A stretch of 64,000 nt of DNA from Candidatus Flexicrinis proximus (lineage in GTDB: Bacteria > Chloroflexota > Anaerolineae > Aggregatilineales > Phototrophicaceae). Of the stretch, positions 55,583 to 64,000 are shown piece by piece (the stretch's first letter is position 1; each line of letters opens with the position of its first letter). Below the pieces are notes generated by a model. The model was not told the origin of the DNA. It searched no databases and saw nothing but the letters and a program-made list of their open reading frames with translations. A program made the translations under genes and the position numbers. The DNA lies in NCBI GenBank assembly GCA_016712885.1, contig JADJQF010000021.1:31359-95358 (forward strand), given 5' to 3'.

Positions 55583-55602
55583 GCGGGGGTTTCACCCCCC
55601 GC
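55583..55602. repeat. GC hairpin in the stretch between operon end and RHS remnant
   Basis: GCGGGGG (55583-55589) pairs with CCCCCGC (55596-55602) around a short loop, in a stretch (55496-55747) with no gene. The flanking CACCCCCCAGAATTC resembles the GC-rich folded intergenic repeats seen elsewhere in this genome. Confidence 0.45.
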
Positions 55603-55747
55603 ACCCCCCAGAATTCAGAAACAGAGACCAGCAATCAGTGGACAGAAACCAGAGCTATCCTAAGCTTCGCTGCTCCCTTCGGTCGTCGCTGCGCTCAGGA
55701 AGATCGGGCGCAACGGAAACCGTTAAAGTAGTACGTGAAGCCGGGAC

Positions 55748-56113
55748 TGTCCCAGTCGGTCAGCGTCCGCATCTGCCCGCGCGCGTCGTAGCTGTAGGTC
55801 ACGTCGTGGTCGTCCGGCATCGCCAGCAGCGTGCGCCGTCCGCCGAGGTCGTAGGCATAGCCGACCGTGTCGTCGACATCGTTGTCGCCGTCGGTATCGA
55901 AGCCGACTTCGATCAGCCGGCGCGCGAGATCATGCTCATACAGGGTTTCGCGCACTGTACCGCCAGTGCGGGTCTCGTCATGCGGACGCGGTTGCTGCGG
56001 ACGTCATGGGCGAACGCGACATCTGGCGTGTTGGCGAGGTCGTCGTAGTCGATGGTTTGCCCGCGTCCGAGCCGGTCGAAGTCCCGGTTGATTTCCGTCC
56101 TGTCCGGCCCGTT
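55748..56113 (-). pseudogene. RHS core fragment, inverted copy of 40190-40560
   Basis: On the - strand the RHS core opens 40 nt after the beta-propeller copy, exactly as at 40190. It reads RETLYEHDLARRLIEVGFD, DVDDTVGYAYDLGGRRTLLA and DARGQMRTLTDW, then stops matching at about 55748, where it runs into unrelated sequence. Frame breaks occur before the first ATG. It is a truncated relic with no toxin tip. Confidence 0.75.
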
Positions 56114-56151
56114 TTGCGACTATGTTCACTTTGAGAATTGCTAGACAAAGT

Positions 56152-57068
56152 TCAATCGATCGAAATCCAATCGAAGTCGCTTGGGAAACAATCTGCTAAC
56201 TCATATATATTGGTCAACGAATTATTATCCAGGCTTAAGACAAATATTTTCCGCTCCATAGCGAATACAATTTGGTTATCATTCGGAGACCAGCCTGGAG
56301 AAGTTGGTGAGCCTGTTATATCCAATTTTTCGATATGATTGGTTCTTGTATCGATGATATTTATACTCGAAGTTCCCGCTGCTTCCATTATTTGAAATAA
56401 GATTTTCGACCCATCTGATGACCATGATGGATTAAATGCAAGTTTGTCAAAATCGGCAATCTGCCTTGTTTCTGTCCCATTTTTGTTAATCATTTCTAGG
56501 CGGCTAAAACGGTCAGACGACATGGTTGTGTATGCTATCCATTCGCCATTTGGTGACCAATCAATTTTGTCGACTATCTCCCCGTCATGCGATAACCGTA
56601 GCATATTAGATCCGTCAACATTCATTTGATAAATGTCTCTACGATTTACATCCTCGTCGTTAGAGACAAAAGCAACCTTATTCTCTATAGGAGACCAAAC
56701 TGGAAACCGATAATAGTTTAGAGTGTTTTCGGTCAAGACTAGGACTGCAACTCAGTAAAATTTGGAGTGGTTAAGTAAATCACGTCTGCTTTTGTAAAAA
56801 TAAAGTACTGGTTATCAGGAGACAACTCAAGTGATGTAATAGGAATATCACTTTCCAACAAGAGGTGAAGATCTGTTCCTGTCGGTCGAATTGCATATAT
56901 CCTATTAATCGGTGACGCCAAAGACGGAAGGTTACATGAAAACGTTAACCATTCACCTGATTGCATCCAATTTGGTTTGAAAGCTTTCTGCCAAAGTATC
57001 GTCATTGCTACGATTGCAATGGCAAATATGGGCATAATGAGGATGAGATGTTGTTTCTGATACCGCAT
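56152..57068 (-). pseudogene. Frameshifted copy of the membrane-anchored beta-propeller gene
   Basis: Nearly identical to the gene at 39246-40163. Same anchor (LILIMPIFAIAIVAMTILW) and blades (WSPIENKVAFVSND, WSPNGEWIAYTTM), but one base is missing near 56738, splitting it into a 109-codon and a 194-codon frame. The 44 bp before its start (57069-57112) match the last codons of toxin tip C, so toxin end, immunity and following core start were copied as one block. Confidence 0.85.
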
Positions 57069-57250
57069 TTATGGCCCTCCGGTCCACATCCACTCTGGCC
57101 TAATGTAGGGCAAAATGACCTAACCCCGATTCAGCGGACGGGCAGAATGTCAGGGGCAAGCGAGCTGCTCAAATGCGCAGTGGCTGAGATAACCAAGGCG
57201 GAATGTATCCGCTGCCCACGCCGATGCGACACATGAAATTGAGCCATGCC

Positions 57251-57487
57251 CTAATCTAGTGTAGCCTGAATTCGATTTCGCAGGCTGTCGCTTATTCTTA
57301 CCAGCAAGCGCTTGTTCGCTGGATGCGTCGCCATCACCATGAAATTCTCGATCTCGATCCGCCCTCCCCTAACGAGTTCCTCCGTCCACACCTCGATCAG
57401 CGTCTCGATGACTGCCTGCACATCGCGGTTACTCAGGCGTGTGCGGCGGCCGATCTCACGGACCATCGTCTTCTTGTTCAGGCTCAT
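57251..57487 (-). CDS. HU/IHF-like DNA-binding protein
   Basis: 78 aa. The N-terminal half matches the HU fold: KKTMVREIGRRTRLSNRDVQ, AVIETLIEVWTEELVRGGRI, EIENFMVM. The C-terminal DNA-arm region is short and unusual (no RNPxT). Its ATG overlaps the stop of the coupling-protein gene by 4 nt, so it is the last gene of the mobilization operon. It may bend DNA at oriT; that is inference. Confidence 0.75.
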   Translation of the reverse strand: MSLNKKTMVREIGRRTRLSNRDVQAVIETLIEVWTEELVRGGRIEIENFMVMATHPANKRLLVRISDSLRNRIQATLD

Positions 57488-59508
57488 AGCAGTCTCTCCC
57501 GGTTAATCCCGGCTTTGCGCCGCGCACGCATTTCGTCGACGCTAACGGATTTCACTTTGGCTGTCATCGTGAATACAGGCTCCCTGGGAATCGCAGCAAG
57601 GACGCTCCGCGTCGCAATCTCAACCGACTTCGGGTCGTCTTCGTCCACTTCCGGCCGCGCTTCGGACGGGACCTGCACTTCAACGAGACTCAATAAATCG
57701 ACACCGCGTTCAAGGCGCAGGGCATCGCCAGAGACGTCAACCAGCCGCCGCTTCCAATCGTCGCGCTCGTAGAGGCGTGTCAGTCGCGCGTTCAGGATCA
57801 CCTGCGTGGCGAAGCCCGCCTCGACATAGCGCGCGAAGATCGTGCAGTTGCCCACCTGCGGCGTAATCACTTCGTCGATCGTCAGCAGCGGCCGGTGCTG
57901 CAGGCGGCTTTGCAGATCGTCCATATTCGTGTCGGTCGTCGCGGTGCCGCTGGCCTTGCTGTAGAACTCGGCCGTATCGGCATCGCAGCCGCCGTAAACG
58001 ACCTGCGTGGCCAGGCCGGTAAACAGCGCCTGCGTCCCCTCGCGGCCGTAAATCATCTCGAACTGCCCCTTGGTCTGCGCGCCGATCAGGATCGAGATAC
58101 GGCGTTTACGGACGAGGTTTACATCCGCGACGAGGCTGTCCAGCTTGCCAAGCGTCGGGAATTCATCAAGGATCACGCCGACCGGCACCGGCAGCGGCCC
58201 CTTGTTGCGTTCGCCGATCGTGTCCAAATCGAGCATCAGCTTGCGCAGCGTGGCGCCGAGATACGAGGCATAAACCGCTCGCATCCGGCCCGGACAGGTC
58301 AGGACGACCACCGTGGGCTGCTGGACGATCATCTCCGCGTCAAAGTCCGAGACGGACGTGTTGGCACGCACGTCGGTCGATGCCCAGCCGGTCAGCGCGG
58401 TCGCCAGCGTGGCGATGATATTGGCCGCCACCTTGCCATCGGTTCCGACCGAGGCGGCAAAGCTGTTGGCCAGCAGCGCGGCGTCATCGCGTTTTGATGT
58501 CAGCGCCTTCGCCAGCGTCTTCACGTCTCGCATCGCGCTGTAGATCGCGCCGAGGTTGCTGAACCGGATCAGGCAGGCCGCGAGTAACGCTGCCGCGCTG
58601 TCGGTCCAGAAACGGTTGTCGCCCAACACCGTCGGCACCAGCACATCGGAGATCGAGCGCGCGTCGGAGACGTTGTCGATGCCTTCGACCAGGTTGTAAC
58701 GCGGCCCGGACGGGCTGGTCGGATCATGGACGACCACCAGATGCCGGGTGACTGCCGCGTAATTCAGGACGTGGGCGGTCAGCTCGCCTTGTGGATCGGC
58801 GACGATCAGCGAGTGGCCGGCCAGCATCCGGTCGGCGATCGCGGGCAGGATGATGCCTTGTGTCTTGCCGGAACCGGGTCCGCCGAGCGTCAGCAGGCCG
58901 CGCGCGATATCTTCGCCGCCCAAACACAAACGCCCCGTCCCAGCGTCCAATCGGCGCTTCTGCTCGCCCCAGAACGCGCCGAGCAGCGTCAGACCTTCAG
59001 CCTCCGGACGGCGGAAACGGCGGTATTCGCGCATCGTGCAGAAGTGCGACGATCCGAGCGCGCCGCGTTTCACGGCCGGTGTCCGCAGCCGATCGATGCG
59101 CTCACGCAGCCAGCCGCCGTCACGCAGCGCCGCGTGTAATGCGAGGCTGGTGACAGCCAGTGTAAACATCAGCATGACTGTAAACAGGAACAGCCGCGTG
59201 CTGTCGATCCCGCGTGGCGCACCCGTGATGATGCCCATCAGTCCGCTCGACGTATTTCTGCCGCGCTTGACCGCCTGGTCACCTAGCAAAGCGACATACA
59301 ACCCGGAAACCGTCATCAGGATGGCTGCATGCGTCGCGGCCAGCAGCAAGTGTCGGCCACGGAATCCCGAACCCTCTTCGCTGTCACGCCGGATACCTGC
59401 GCCGAGCGCCGCCGCGGCACTCACAACCAGAAACGGCGTCACGCATAGCAGCGGCCACAGCAATCCAGCCAACAGGTCGCGTCCGTCTGTAAACAGCCAA
59501 TAGAACAC
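57484..59508 (-). CDS. VirD4/TraG-type coupling protein (T4CP)
   Basis: Hexameric ATPase that brings the relaxase-DNA complex to the secretion channel. I chose a GTG at 59508 (674 aa) because AGGTG lies a few nt upstream and the longer frame to 59592 only overlaps the relaxase gene in a shadow-like stretch. Membrane segments: LLAGLLWPLLCVTPFLVVSA, a further pair near residues 60-80 and 105-125. Walker A: LGGPGSGKTQG. Then HSLIVADPQGELTAHV and RYNLVEGIDN. Walker B: VGVILDEFPTLGKLDSL, and the arginine-containing ILIGAQTKGQFEMIYG. All motifs intact, unlike the VirB4 gene of the same element. Confidence 0.9.
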   Translation of the reverse strand: MFYWLFTDGRDLLAGLLWPLLCVTPFLVVSAAAALGAGIRRDSEEGSGFRGRHLLLAATHAAILMTVSGLYVALLGDQAVKRGRNTSSGLMGIITGAPRGIDSTRLFLFTVMLMFTLAVTSLALHAALRDGGWLRERIDRLRTPAVKRGALGSSHFCTMREYRRFRRPEAEGLTLLGAFWGEQKRRLDAGTGRLCLGGEDIARGLLTLGGPGSGKTQGIILPAIADRMLAGHSLIVADPQGELTAHVLNYAAVTRHLVVVHDPTSPSGPRYNLVEGIDNVSDARSISDVLVPTVLGDNRFWTDSAAALLAACLIRFSNLGAIYSAMRDVKTLAKALTSKRDDAALLANSFAASVGTDGKVAANIIATLATALTGWASTDVRANTSVSDFDAEMIVQQPTVVVLTCPGRMRAVYASYLGATLRKLMLDLDTIGERNKGPLPVPVGVILDEFPTLGKLDSLVADVNLVRKRRISILIGAQTKGQFEMIYGREGTQALFTGLATQVVYGGCDADTAEFYSKASGTATTDTNMDDLQSRLQHRPLLTIDEVITPQVGNCTIFARYVEAGFATQVILNARLTRLYERDDWKRRLVDVSGDALRLERGVDLLSLVEVQVPSEARPEVDEDDPKSVEIATRSVLAAIPREPVFTMTAKVKSVSVDEMRARRKAGINRERLL

Positions 59509-59516
59509 GGCGTCAC

Positions 59517-60179
59517 CTACCGCGAGAAGTATTCGTCGAGGTCGATCGGCGTGTCTGGATCGCGCGCGGGTTCTTCGCGCAGCCGCCGCCATTCCGTGCC
59601 GATCCGCAGGTCGAGCAGGTCGGCGAAATGGCGCGAGGCGATCTCGCGGAACAGCCGGTCATGGCCGCGGGTTGAATTGTTGTAAACAGGCAGGCGTTCA
59701 GCGGTAGATGGCGCTGTACCAGGCAGGATGACATGCGTATGCAGGTGATCGCGCGCTGGTTCGCCGTCTTTCGGCTTGGTCGCGGCGCAGTGCATCACGT
59801 AGCTGTATTCCGGCACATCCAGGCCGCGTTCGGTGTAGTAATCCTCAACCACGCGATCCGTCAGATCGTACATCAGCGCGCGGCGCTGCTTTTCCGGCAC
59901 GAGCGCCATCAGGTCCGGCGCGGGCGAGATCACCCACGTCCAGGCCAGGACATGCTGGCTCTTCAGGGCGTCGCACTGCTTGAAGATCTCGCCGTAGTGC
60001 CGCCCCATGCCGCGATCCTGCCAGCGCTCGTAACCCGGCGTCTGGGCGAGATGGTTGTTCGGCTTGTCGCGATACTGGAGATATTTGAGCGTCGCTTTCA
60101 AGCCTTGGCGGCCGGTACCGCGACCGGAGCGCTTCGGCCCCTTATAGGCGAAATCGGTAACGATGATCGCCTTGCTCAT
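59517..60179 (-). CDS. HUH relaxase (mobilization protein)
   Basis: 220 aa. Metal-binding HUH-type triad in RDHLHTHVILPG near residue 145; candidate nucleophile tyrosines lie early (FAYKGP; TLKYLQYRDKPNNH). WTWVISPAPDLMALVP and DYYTERGLDVPEYSYVMHCA match the relaxase fold that nicks oriT and stays bound to the 5' end. It is short: only the nickase domain is present, with no helicase or primase. Start ATG overlaps the stop of the ribbon-helix-helix gene by 4 nt. Confidence 0.8.
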   Translation of the reverse strand: MSKAIIVTDFAYKGPKRSGRGTGRQGLKATLKYLQYRDKPNNHLAQTPGYERWQDRGMGRHYGEIFKQCDALKSQHVLAWTWVISPAPDLMALVPEKQRRALMYDLTDRVVEDYYTERGLDVPEYSYVMHCAATKPKDGEPARDHLHTHVILPGTAPSTAERLPVYNNSTRGHDRLFREIASRHFADLLDLRIGTEWRRLREEPARDPDTPIDLDEYFSR

Positions 60180-60550
60180 GGCTTGGAACTCAGATCACGC
60201 ACGGCATCTATCCGAGCGAGCAGCCGCTTGCCGTCGCGGCGAGCGGCCACAATCGCCTCATCGACGGCGTGGCTGGCGTCGTTATCCAGCAGCACCGACA
60301 CGAGCGAGATCAGGATGTGTAGGTGAAAGGTGAGCGTGCCTTCCAGCGCGTCGAGCCGTTCCTGCAGCGATTTCTGGAAGTGCCGGCGGCTGCCAACGAG
60401 GTCGGCCTGCTGGTCGAGATACTGCCGGATCGCGTCGCGGATCAGGTCGGACTCGGTGACGTCACGTCCCTGCTTCGCGGCAAGCTGCGCCAGCAGGTCG
60501 CGCATTTCCGGCGTGATGTTGATGCTGCGCCGCACTGTCTTAATGGACAT
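60176..60550 (-). CDS. Ribbon-helix-helix mobilization accessory protein
   Basis: 124 aa from an ATG at 60550, with GAGGG 6 nt upstream (a longer start at 60571 has no such site). N-terminal RHH fold: TVRRSINITPEMRDLLAQLA, AKQGRDVTESDLIRDAIRQY. A long helical tail follows (LQERLDALEGTLTFHLHILI, SLVSVLLDNDASHAVDEAIV). First gene of the mobilization operon and next to the hairpin-rich oriT candidate. This is the usual place of the relaxosome factor that recognises oriT (MobC/TraY-like). Confidence 0.8.
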   Translation of the reverse strand: MSIKTVRRSINITPEMRDLLAQLAAKQGRDVTESDLIRDAIRQYLDQQADLVGSRRHFQKSLQERLDALEGTLTFHLHILISLVSVLLDNDASHAVDEAIVAARRDGKRLLARIDAVRDLSSKP

Positions 60551-60737
60551 AGAGCACCCTCTGCTAAACAACCTGTTTCGATTGTCGTAGAAGGCGGTTT
60601 GTAAACATGACGAGGATTACAGTTTGGCGTTAGCAATCCTGCGCGTGACATCTGAATGGATCCCGTGTATTACACCGCCGACCCTGTTTGGCAGCACGAC
60701 AGCCGCCGGCAGGCACGGACGCCCGCAGGTGCGTCCG

Positions 60738-60958
60738 GTGGGCGGGGACGCTCCCGCCCACGTGCCACATCGCACCGCAGGGTGCGATGTGGGTGCGCCA
60801 CGTAGAGGCGCACGGCAGCTCCCACCGGCGCCTGAGGTGGCAAGCTTTTAGCTTGCGGCCTAGGCTTGGGTGACGCATCGCACGCACCGAACACAAGACA
60901 AATGGGTTATCCGCGCGAGGTGTAAACACCACAGCCGCGACATAACCCAAGCCTAGGC
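60738..60958. other. Hairpin-rich region, candidate oriT
   Basis: Five arms in 220 bp, upstream of the mobilization operon. GTGGGCGGG/CCCGCCCAC spans 60738-60761. CACATCGCACC/GGTGCGATGTG spans 60766-60791. GTGCGCC/GGCGCAC spans 60793-60813, and GCAAGCT/AGCTTGC 60840-60856. A 14-bp perfect repeat GCCTAGGCTTGGGT (60858-60871) / ACCCAAGCCTAGGC (60945-60958) encloses 73 nt. Within the last, GGGTTAT at 60904 can compete for the same right arm. No supported gene lies between 60551 and 61216. Position and structure fit an origin of transfer; a dispersed folded repeat is the alternative. Confidence 0.5.
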
Positions 60959-61216
60959 GGCTCCCGTATCCCGTTGATGCAGACGACTGCAAGGCCGCCT
61001 TTAGTGCGTTCTCCCAACGCGTATGCCCGGCAGGTGAGACAACTGGCATACTTGCCGTACATACCGTCCGCATTGGCAGAATCATTAGCTTTCCCTTCCG
61101 CGAGAACTTTGGTTTGGCGGGGATTTACGCACAATTAGTATGTCATCTCATCAAAGATGATCTACAATCCTTCTCTTACACACGTTGCGTAAGCTTCTTT
61201 AGTGGGATCATACATA

Positions 61217-64000
61217 ATGGCAGGTTTTCTATCAGGTACGGAAGTGATTGCACGTGGCCTGCGATGGGAGGTTGTTGATGAACAGCCGATGGGCGATCAC
61301 ATCCGTCTTCGCTTGCGTGGATTGGGCGGGTTACTGGCCGGTTCAGAAATTGATGTGCTTACACCGTTTGAGCAAGTGTCTATTATTACACGAGATTTCA
61401 GCCCGTCGAAAGCTGGCCCTCTTTCAAATTGGCTTGTATACCATCAAGCATTTCTCTTGGAACAGGCGCTCGGGCCTGATGCGATTCTTGCTGTTCAGCC
61501 TGGTCGCTTGCGGATCGAACCCTATCAGTTAGTCCCTCTTTCGCGTGCCTTGCGGATGAACCGTCCACGTATCCTAATCGCCGACGACGTCGGACTTGGA
61601 AAGACGGTTGAGGCCGGCCTCGTGATTGCGGAACTCATGTCACGTCGCCAGGTATATCGCGTTCTAGTTGTGACCCCGGCGGGACCTTTGATGGAACAGT
61701 GGAAACGGGAGATGCTGGATCGCTTTGGGCTAATGCTAGATGAAGTGAGTCGTGACAAGCTGGAGCAGATTCGCAAACAGACTGAGCTAGGCCAATCCAT
61801 TTGAACATTTGCCACTGGCAATTGCCTCTATGGATTTCCTCAAACAGGACAATGTTTTGGACCTGCTTGAACGAACCACCTATGATCTCGTCGTTTTGGA
61901 TGAAGCACATCACTACAGTGAAACAGGAGTCGACTCCACTTCGGATGCGGAGCGAATCGACAGTTCACAGCGGCGCAAACTTGGCGAAATTCTGGCTCGA
62001 CAGTCGGATGCGCTTCTCCTATTGACGGCGACACCTCACGATGGCTATGAACGTAGCTATAGCTCGTTGATCGAGCTGCTTGACCCAATGCTCCTGAATG
62101 AAAAAGGCGACGTGAAGCAGGATGTGCACACTACACACGTTGTACGCCGCCTAAAAAGGCACGTTCGGCTGACCGATCCGAAAACGGGTGAGCTCGTAAC
62201 TTTTCCAGAGCGGAAAGTAATTCCCGTGCCGGTAATGGCGAGTGCCGATACAGATGGAAGTTTCATTGCCCTGCATCGCGAACTGCTCGAATTCATCGTG
62301 CCTGCCCCTAAGCGGGCGTTACGATTTCGACGTTACGACGATGCATTGGCGTTTCTAGCCCTTTTGAAGCGATCAAGCTCGACCGTGGCAGCCCTTTCAT
62401 CAACACTTGCCGCAGTTCAACGCCGATATAGTGATTTGTCCACCTCCCAGACCGAGGAACAAGAAAGTCGAAACCAACGCCGGAAATCACTTCGCGCGCT
62501 AAAGCGTAAATATGCGCGGTTCGGTGTGTTGACACACGAGGAAGAACAAGAGCGCGATCAACTTGAGATTGAAGAACTGGCTCAGCAGCTCAGTTTCCTC
62601 GACATGGAAATACGTCAGGGAAAAGCGTACTTGAACGCACTGAGACGACTGCCACATCGCTACACCTGCTTGGCCAGTATGCATCTCGGGCGCATGATGT
62701 CAAACTCGACGTTCTGCTAAACGAAATCAAGCAGATCCGGAAGTCCGAACCTCAAACGAATATTCTGGTCTACACAGAGTATGTCGACAGCCTTATGGCA
62801 GCCCAAGCGCTGCTGAGTGCCGCAAAACTGGGCAAAATACTTACGATTACCGGTGCGGACAATTCAGAGCAACGTCAACAAACTACGACTCAGTTCCGCA
62901 CGCAGGACAATATCATTCTTATCAGCACCGATGCTTCGGCTGAGGGGTTGAATCTGCACGACCGCTGTCACCACCTGATTCACCTTGAGCTGCCCTGGAA
63001 CCCTAACCGCCTCGAACAGCGTAACGGACGCATTGACCGCTACGGCCAGTGGCAGACCCCGCAAATTCGCTATCTTTATCTTTGCGGGACATTTGAAGAG
63101 CGCGTTCTCGCGCGCTTAATCGCAAAATACGAACGGCAGCGCGATCGCCTTCGTTCGGTGCCAAACACACTTGGCATCGGTGTAAATGACCTGCAAGAGG
63201 AGGGGTTATTTGCGGCCATTGCGCAGGACGACGGATCGGGATTAGGGGCGGGAAGATGCACCCCGATCAATTTCCTTGGTGATGCCGAAGACACAGATAG
63301 CACTGATATTGCCGAAATTCAGGCACTTCTCGAGGAAGTCGACAAAAGTCTGCGCCGATTCGAACAATCCGGCAAGCTTCAGAGCTGGATAGTTGACGGT
63401 GCAGCGGCTGACGAGGTCGCGCGTACCGTGCGACGCATGCGCTTGAAGTCGGTCGCAGAGTTGGCGATGGATTTGCTGGATTTTGTCGACAAGCCGTGCT
63501 TACTGAAGGCGGCCAATCCGCGAAAAAAGATGGCATTACGGTTCTGACCCTGCCGCAGAGTTGGCGTTATGGCCTTGAAGTCATTCCGGGTTGGAACGCT
63601 GACCGGGGTACGCTGGCTGTGACTGATGACCTCAATATTGTGGCCGACGCAAATCAGAACCCCGTAGGATTCTTGGGACGCGCGCATCCGGTGGTCCGGC
63701 GCGCAATCGAGCATGTCCGTCATCAGGCGCTCGGACAGGAATCCGGTTTAGACCGCCGGGTATCGGCTGCGCGTGCTGCCGACGGACGGCAAGCTTTAGT
63801 CTTCACCTTCTCGGAGGCGTGAGCAGCAGCATCGGACGAGAATTTGAGCGTGTTATCGCGGTCAAGATCTACAAGGATATGACCACTGAAATATACACGG
63901 AGCCAGGCAACTGGATGCCAAGGATAGATGACGGCATCGCCACACAAAAGCTGTGGGACAATGAGTTCGCAAATTGGAACAATCGCGCTTGGCAAGTCGC
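61217..64000 (+). pseudogene. drmD: SNF2-family helicase resembling DISARM DrmD, frameshifted, runs off the window
   Basis: Start ATG at 61217 (GGGA 9 nt upstream) rather than the GTG at 61202. Motifs in order across frames: GLRWEVVDEQPMGDHIRLRL, ILIADDVGLGKTVEAGLVIA (motif I), VVTPAGPLMEQWKREML, a shift near 61790, LVVLDEAHHYSE (DEAH), LLLTATPHDGYER, a shift near 62668, NILVYTEYVDSL, ISTDASAEGLNLHD and LPWNPNRLEQRNGRIDRYGQ (motifs V/VI), then shifts near 63497 and 63825. The C-terminal region still reads at 64000. DISARM is a restriction-like phage-defence system in which DrmD precedes a methylase in class 1. The next gene is not visible, so the DISARM assignment is tentative while the helicase call is firm. 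Confidence 0.65.

Noticed and set aside
57323..57772. 149-codon + strand frame at the end of the mobilization operon
   Set aside because: It is antisense to the coupling-protein and HU-like genes, which have clear family signatures.
60630..61085. 151-codon frame in the hairpin-rich region
   Set aside because: Composition follows the inverted repeats (Arg, Cys, His-rich), there is no ribosome-binding site and no family, so the region is better read as non-coding.

Overview
The window looks like a chromosomal segment of a Chloroflexota bacterium, probably Anaerolineae-like. This is inferred from gene content, not from a marker gene. The clues are about 60% GC, large Ser/Thr-kinase/STAND/TPR proteins, secreted proteins with Thr/Pro-rich linkers and SH3 domains, a citrate synthase with a fused helix-turn-helix, and a K+-independent H+-pyrophosphatase.

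Region 1 (1-29 kb) is well kept, with long intact frames. It holds a secreted SH3-domain protein, a small protein, the membrane H+-pyrophosphatase, and citrate synthase divergent from an HMGL-like (DRE-TIM) carboxyltransferase/lyase. A strongly folded intergenic repeat follows. Next come four tandem paralogues of about 1,230-1,250 aa (7.7-22.8 kb), each a Ser/Thr kinase fused to a STAND NTPase and a TPR tail. The region ends with a nitroreductase plus heterodimeric ABC exporter operon, then tRNA-Gln(CTG). A serine recombinase points at the tRNA 3' end, and its frame has no stop before the end of the nitroreductase gene.

Region 2 (29-34 kb) carries small ORFs, an atypical response regulator, a winged-helix/STAND/TPR regulator whose winged helix lacks the recognition-helix segment, and a small membrane protein.

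Region 3 (34-48 kb) is an array of orphan RHS C-terminal tips. Each tip is followed at once by an exported beta-propeller protein. Two tips end in SH3 plus SleB-like hydrolase domains and one in SH3 plus M23-like; the fourth may be lysozyme-like. The partners all carry signal peptides or anchors. I read this as a polymorphic toxin/immunity cassette array in which toxin and immunity both act outside the cytoplasm. A 1.4 kb inverted copy of one junction lies at 55.7-57.1 kb.

Region 4 (48-61 kb) resembles an integrative conjugative or mobilizable element. On the + strand is a minimal T4SS-like operon: a VirB2/TrbC-like pilin candidate, a VirB3-like protein, a broken VirB4, a topoisomerase IA-like protein lacking its catalytic residues, and accessory proteins. 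On the - strand is a mobilization operon: ribbon-helix-helix protein, HUH relaxase, VirD4/TraG coupling protein, HU-like protein. A hairpin-rich 220-bp region upstream of the mobilization operon is an oriT candidate.

Region 5 (61.2-64 kb) is a frameshifted SNF2 helicase resembling DrmD of DISARM, running off the window. Frameshifts cluster between 37 and 64 kb and are absent before that, so either the accessory region is decaying or the local assembly has indel errors.
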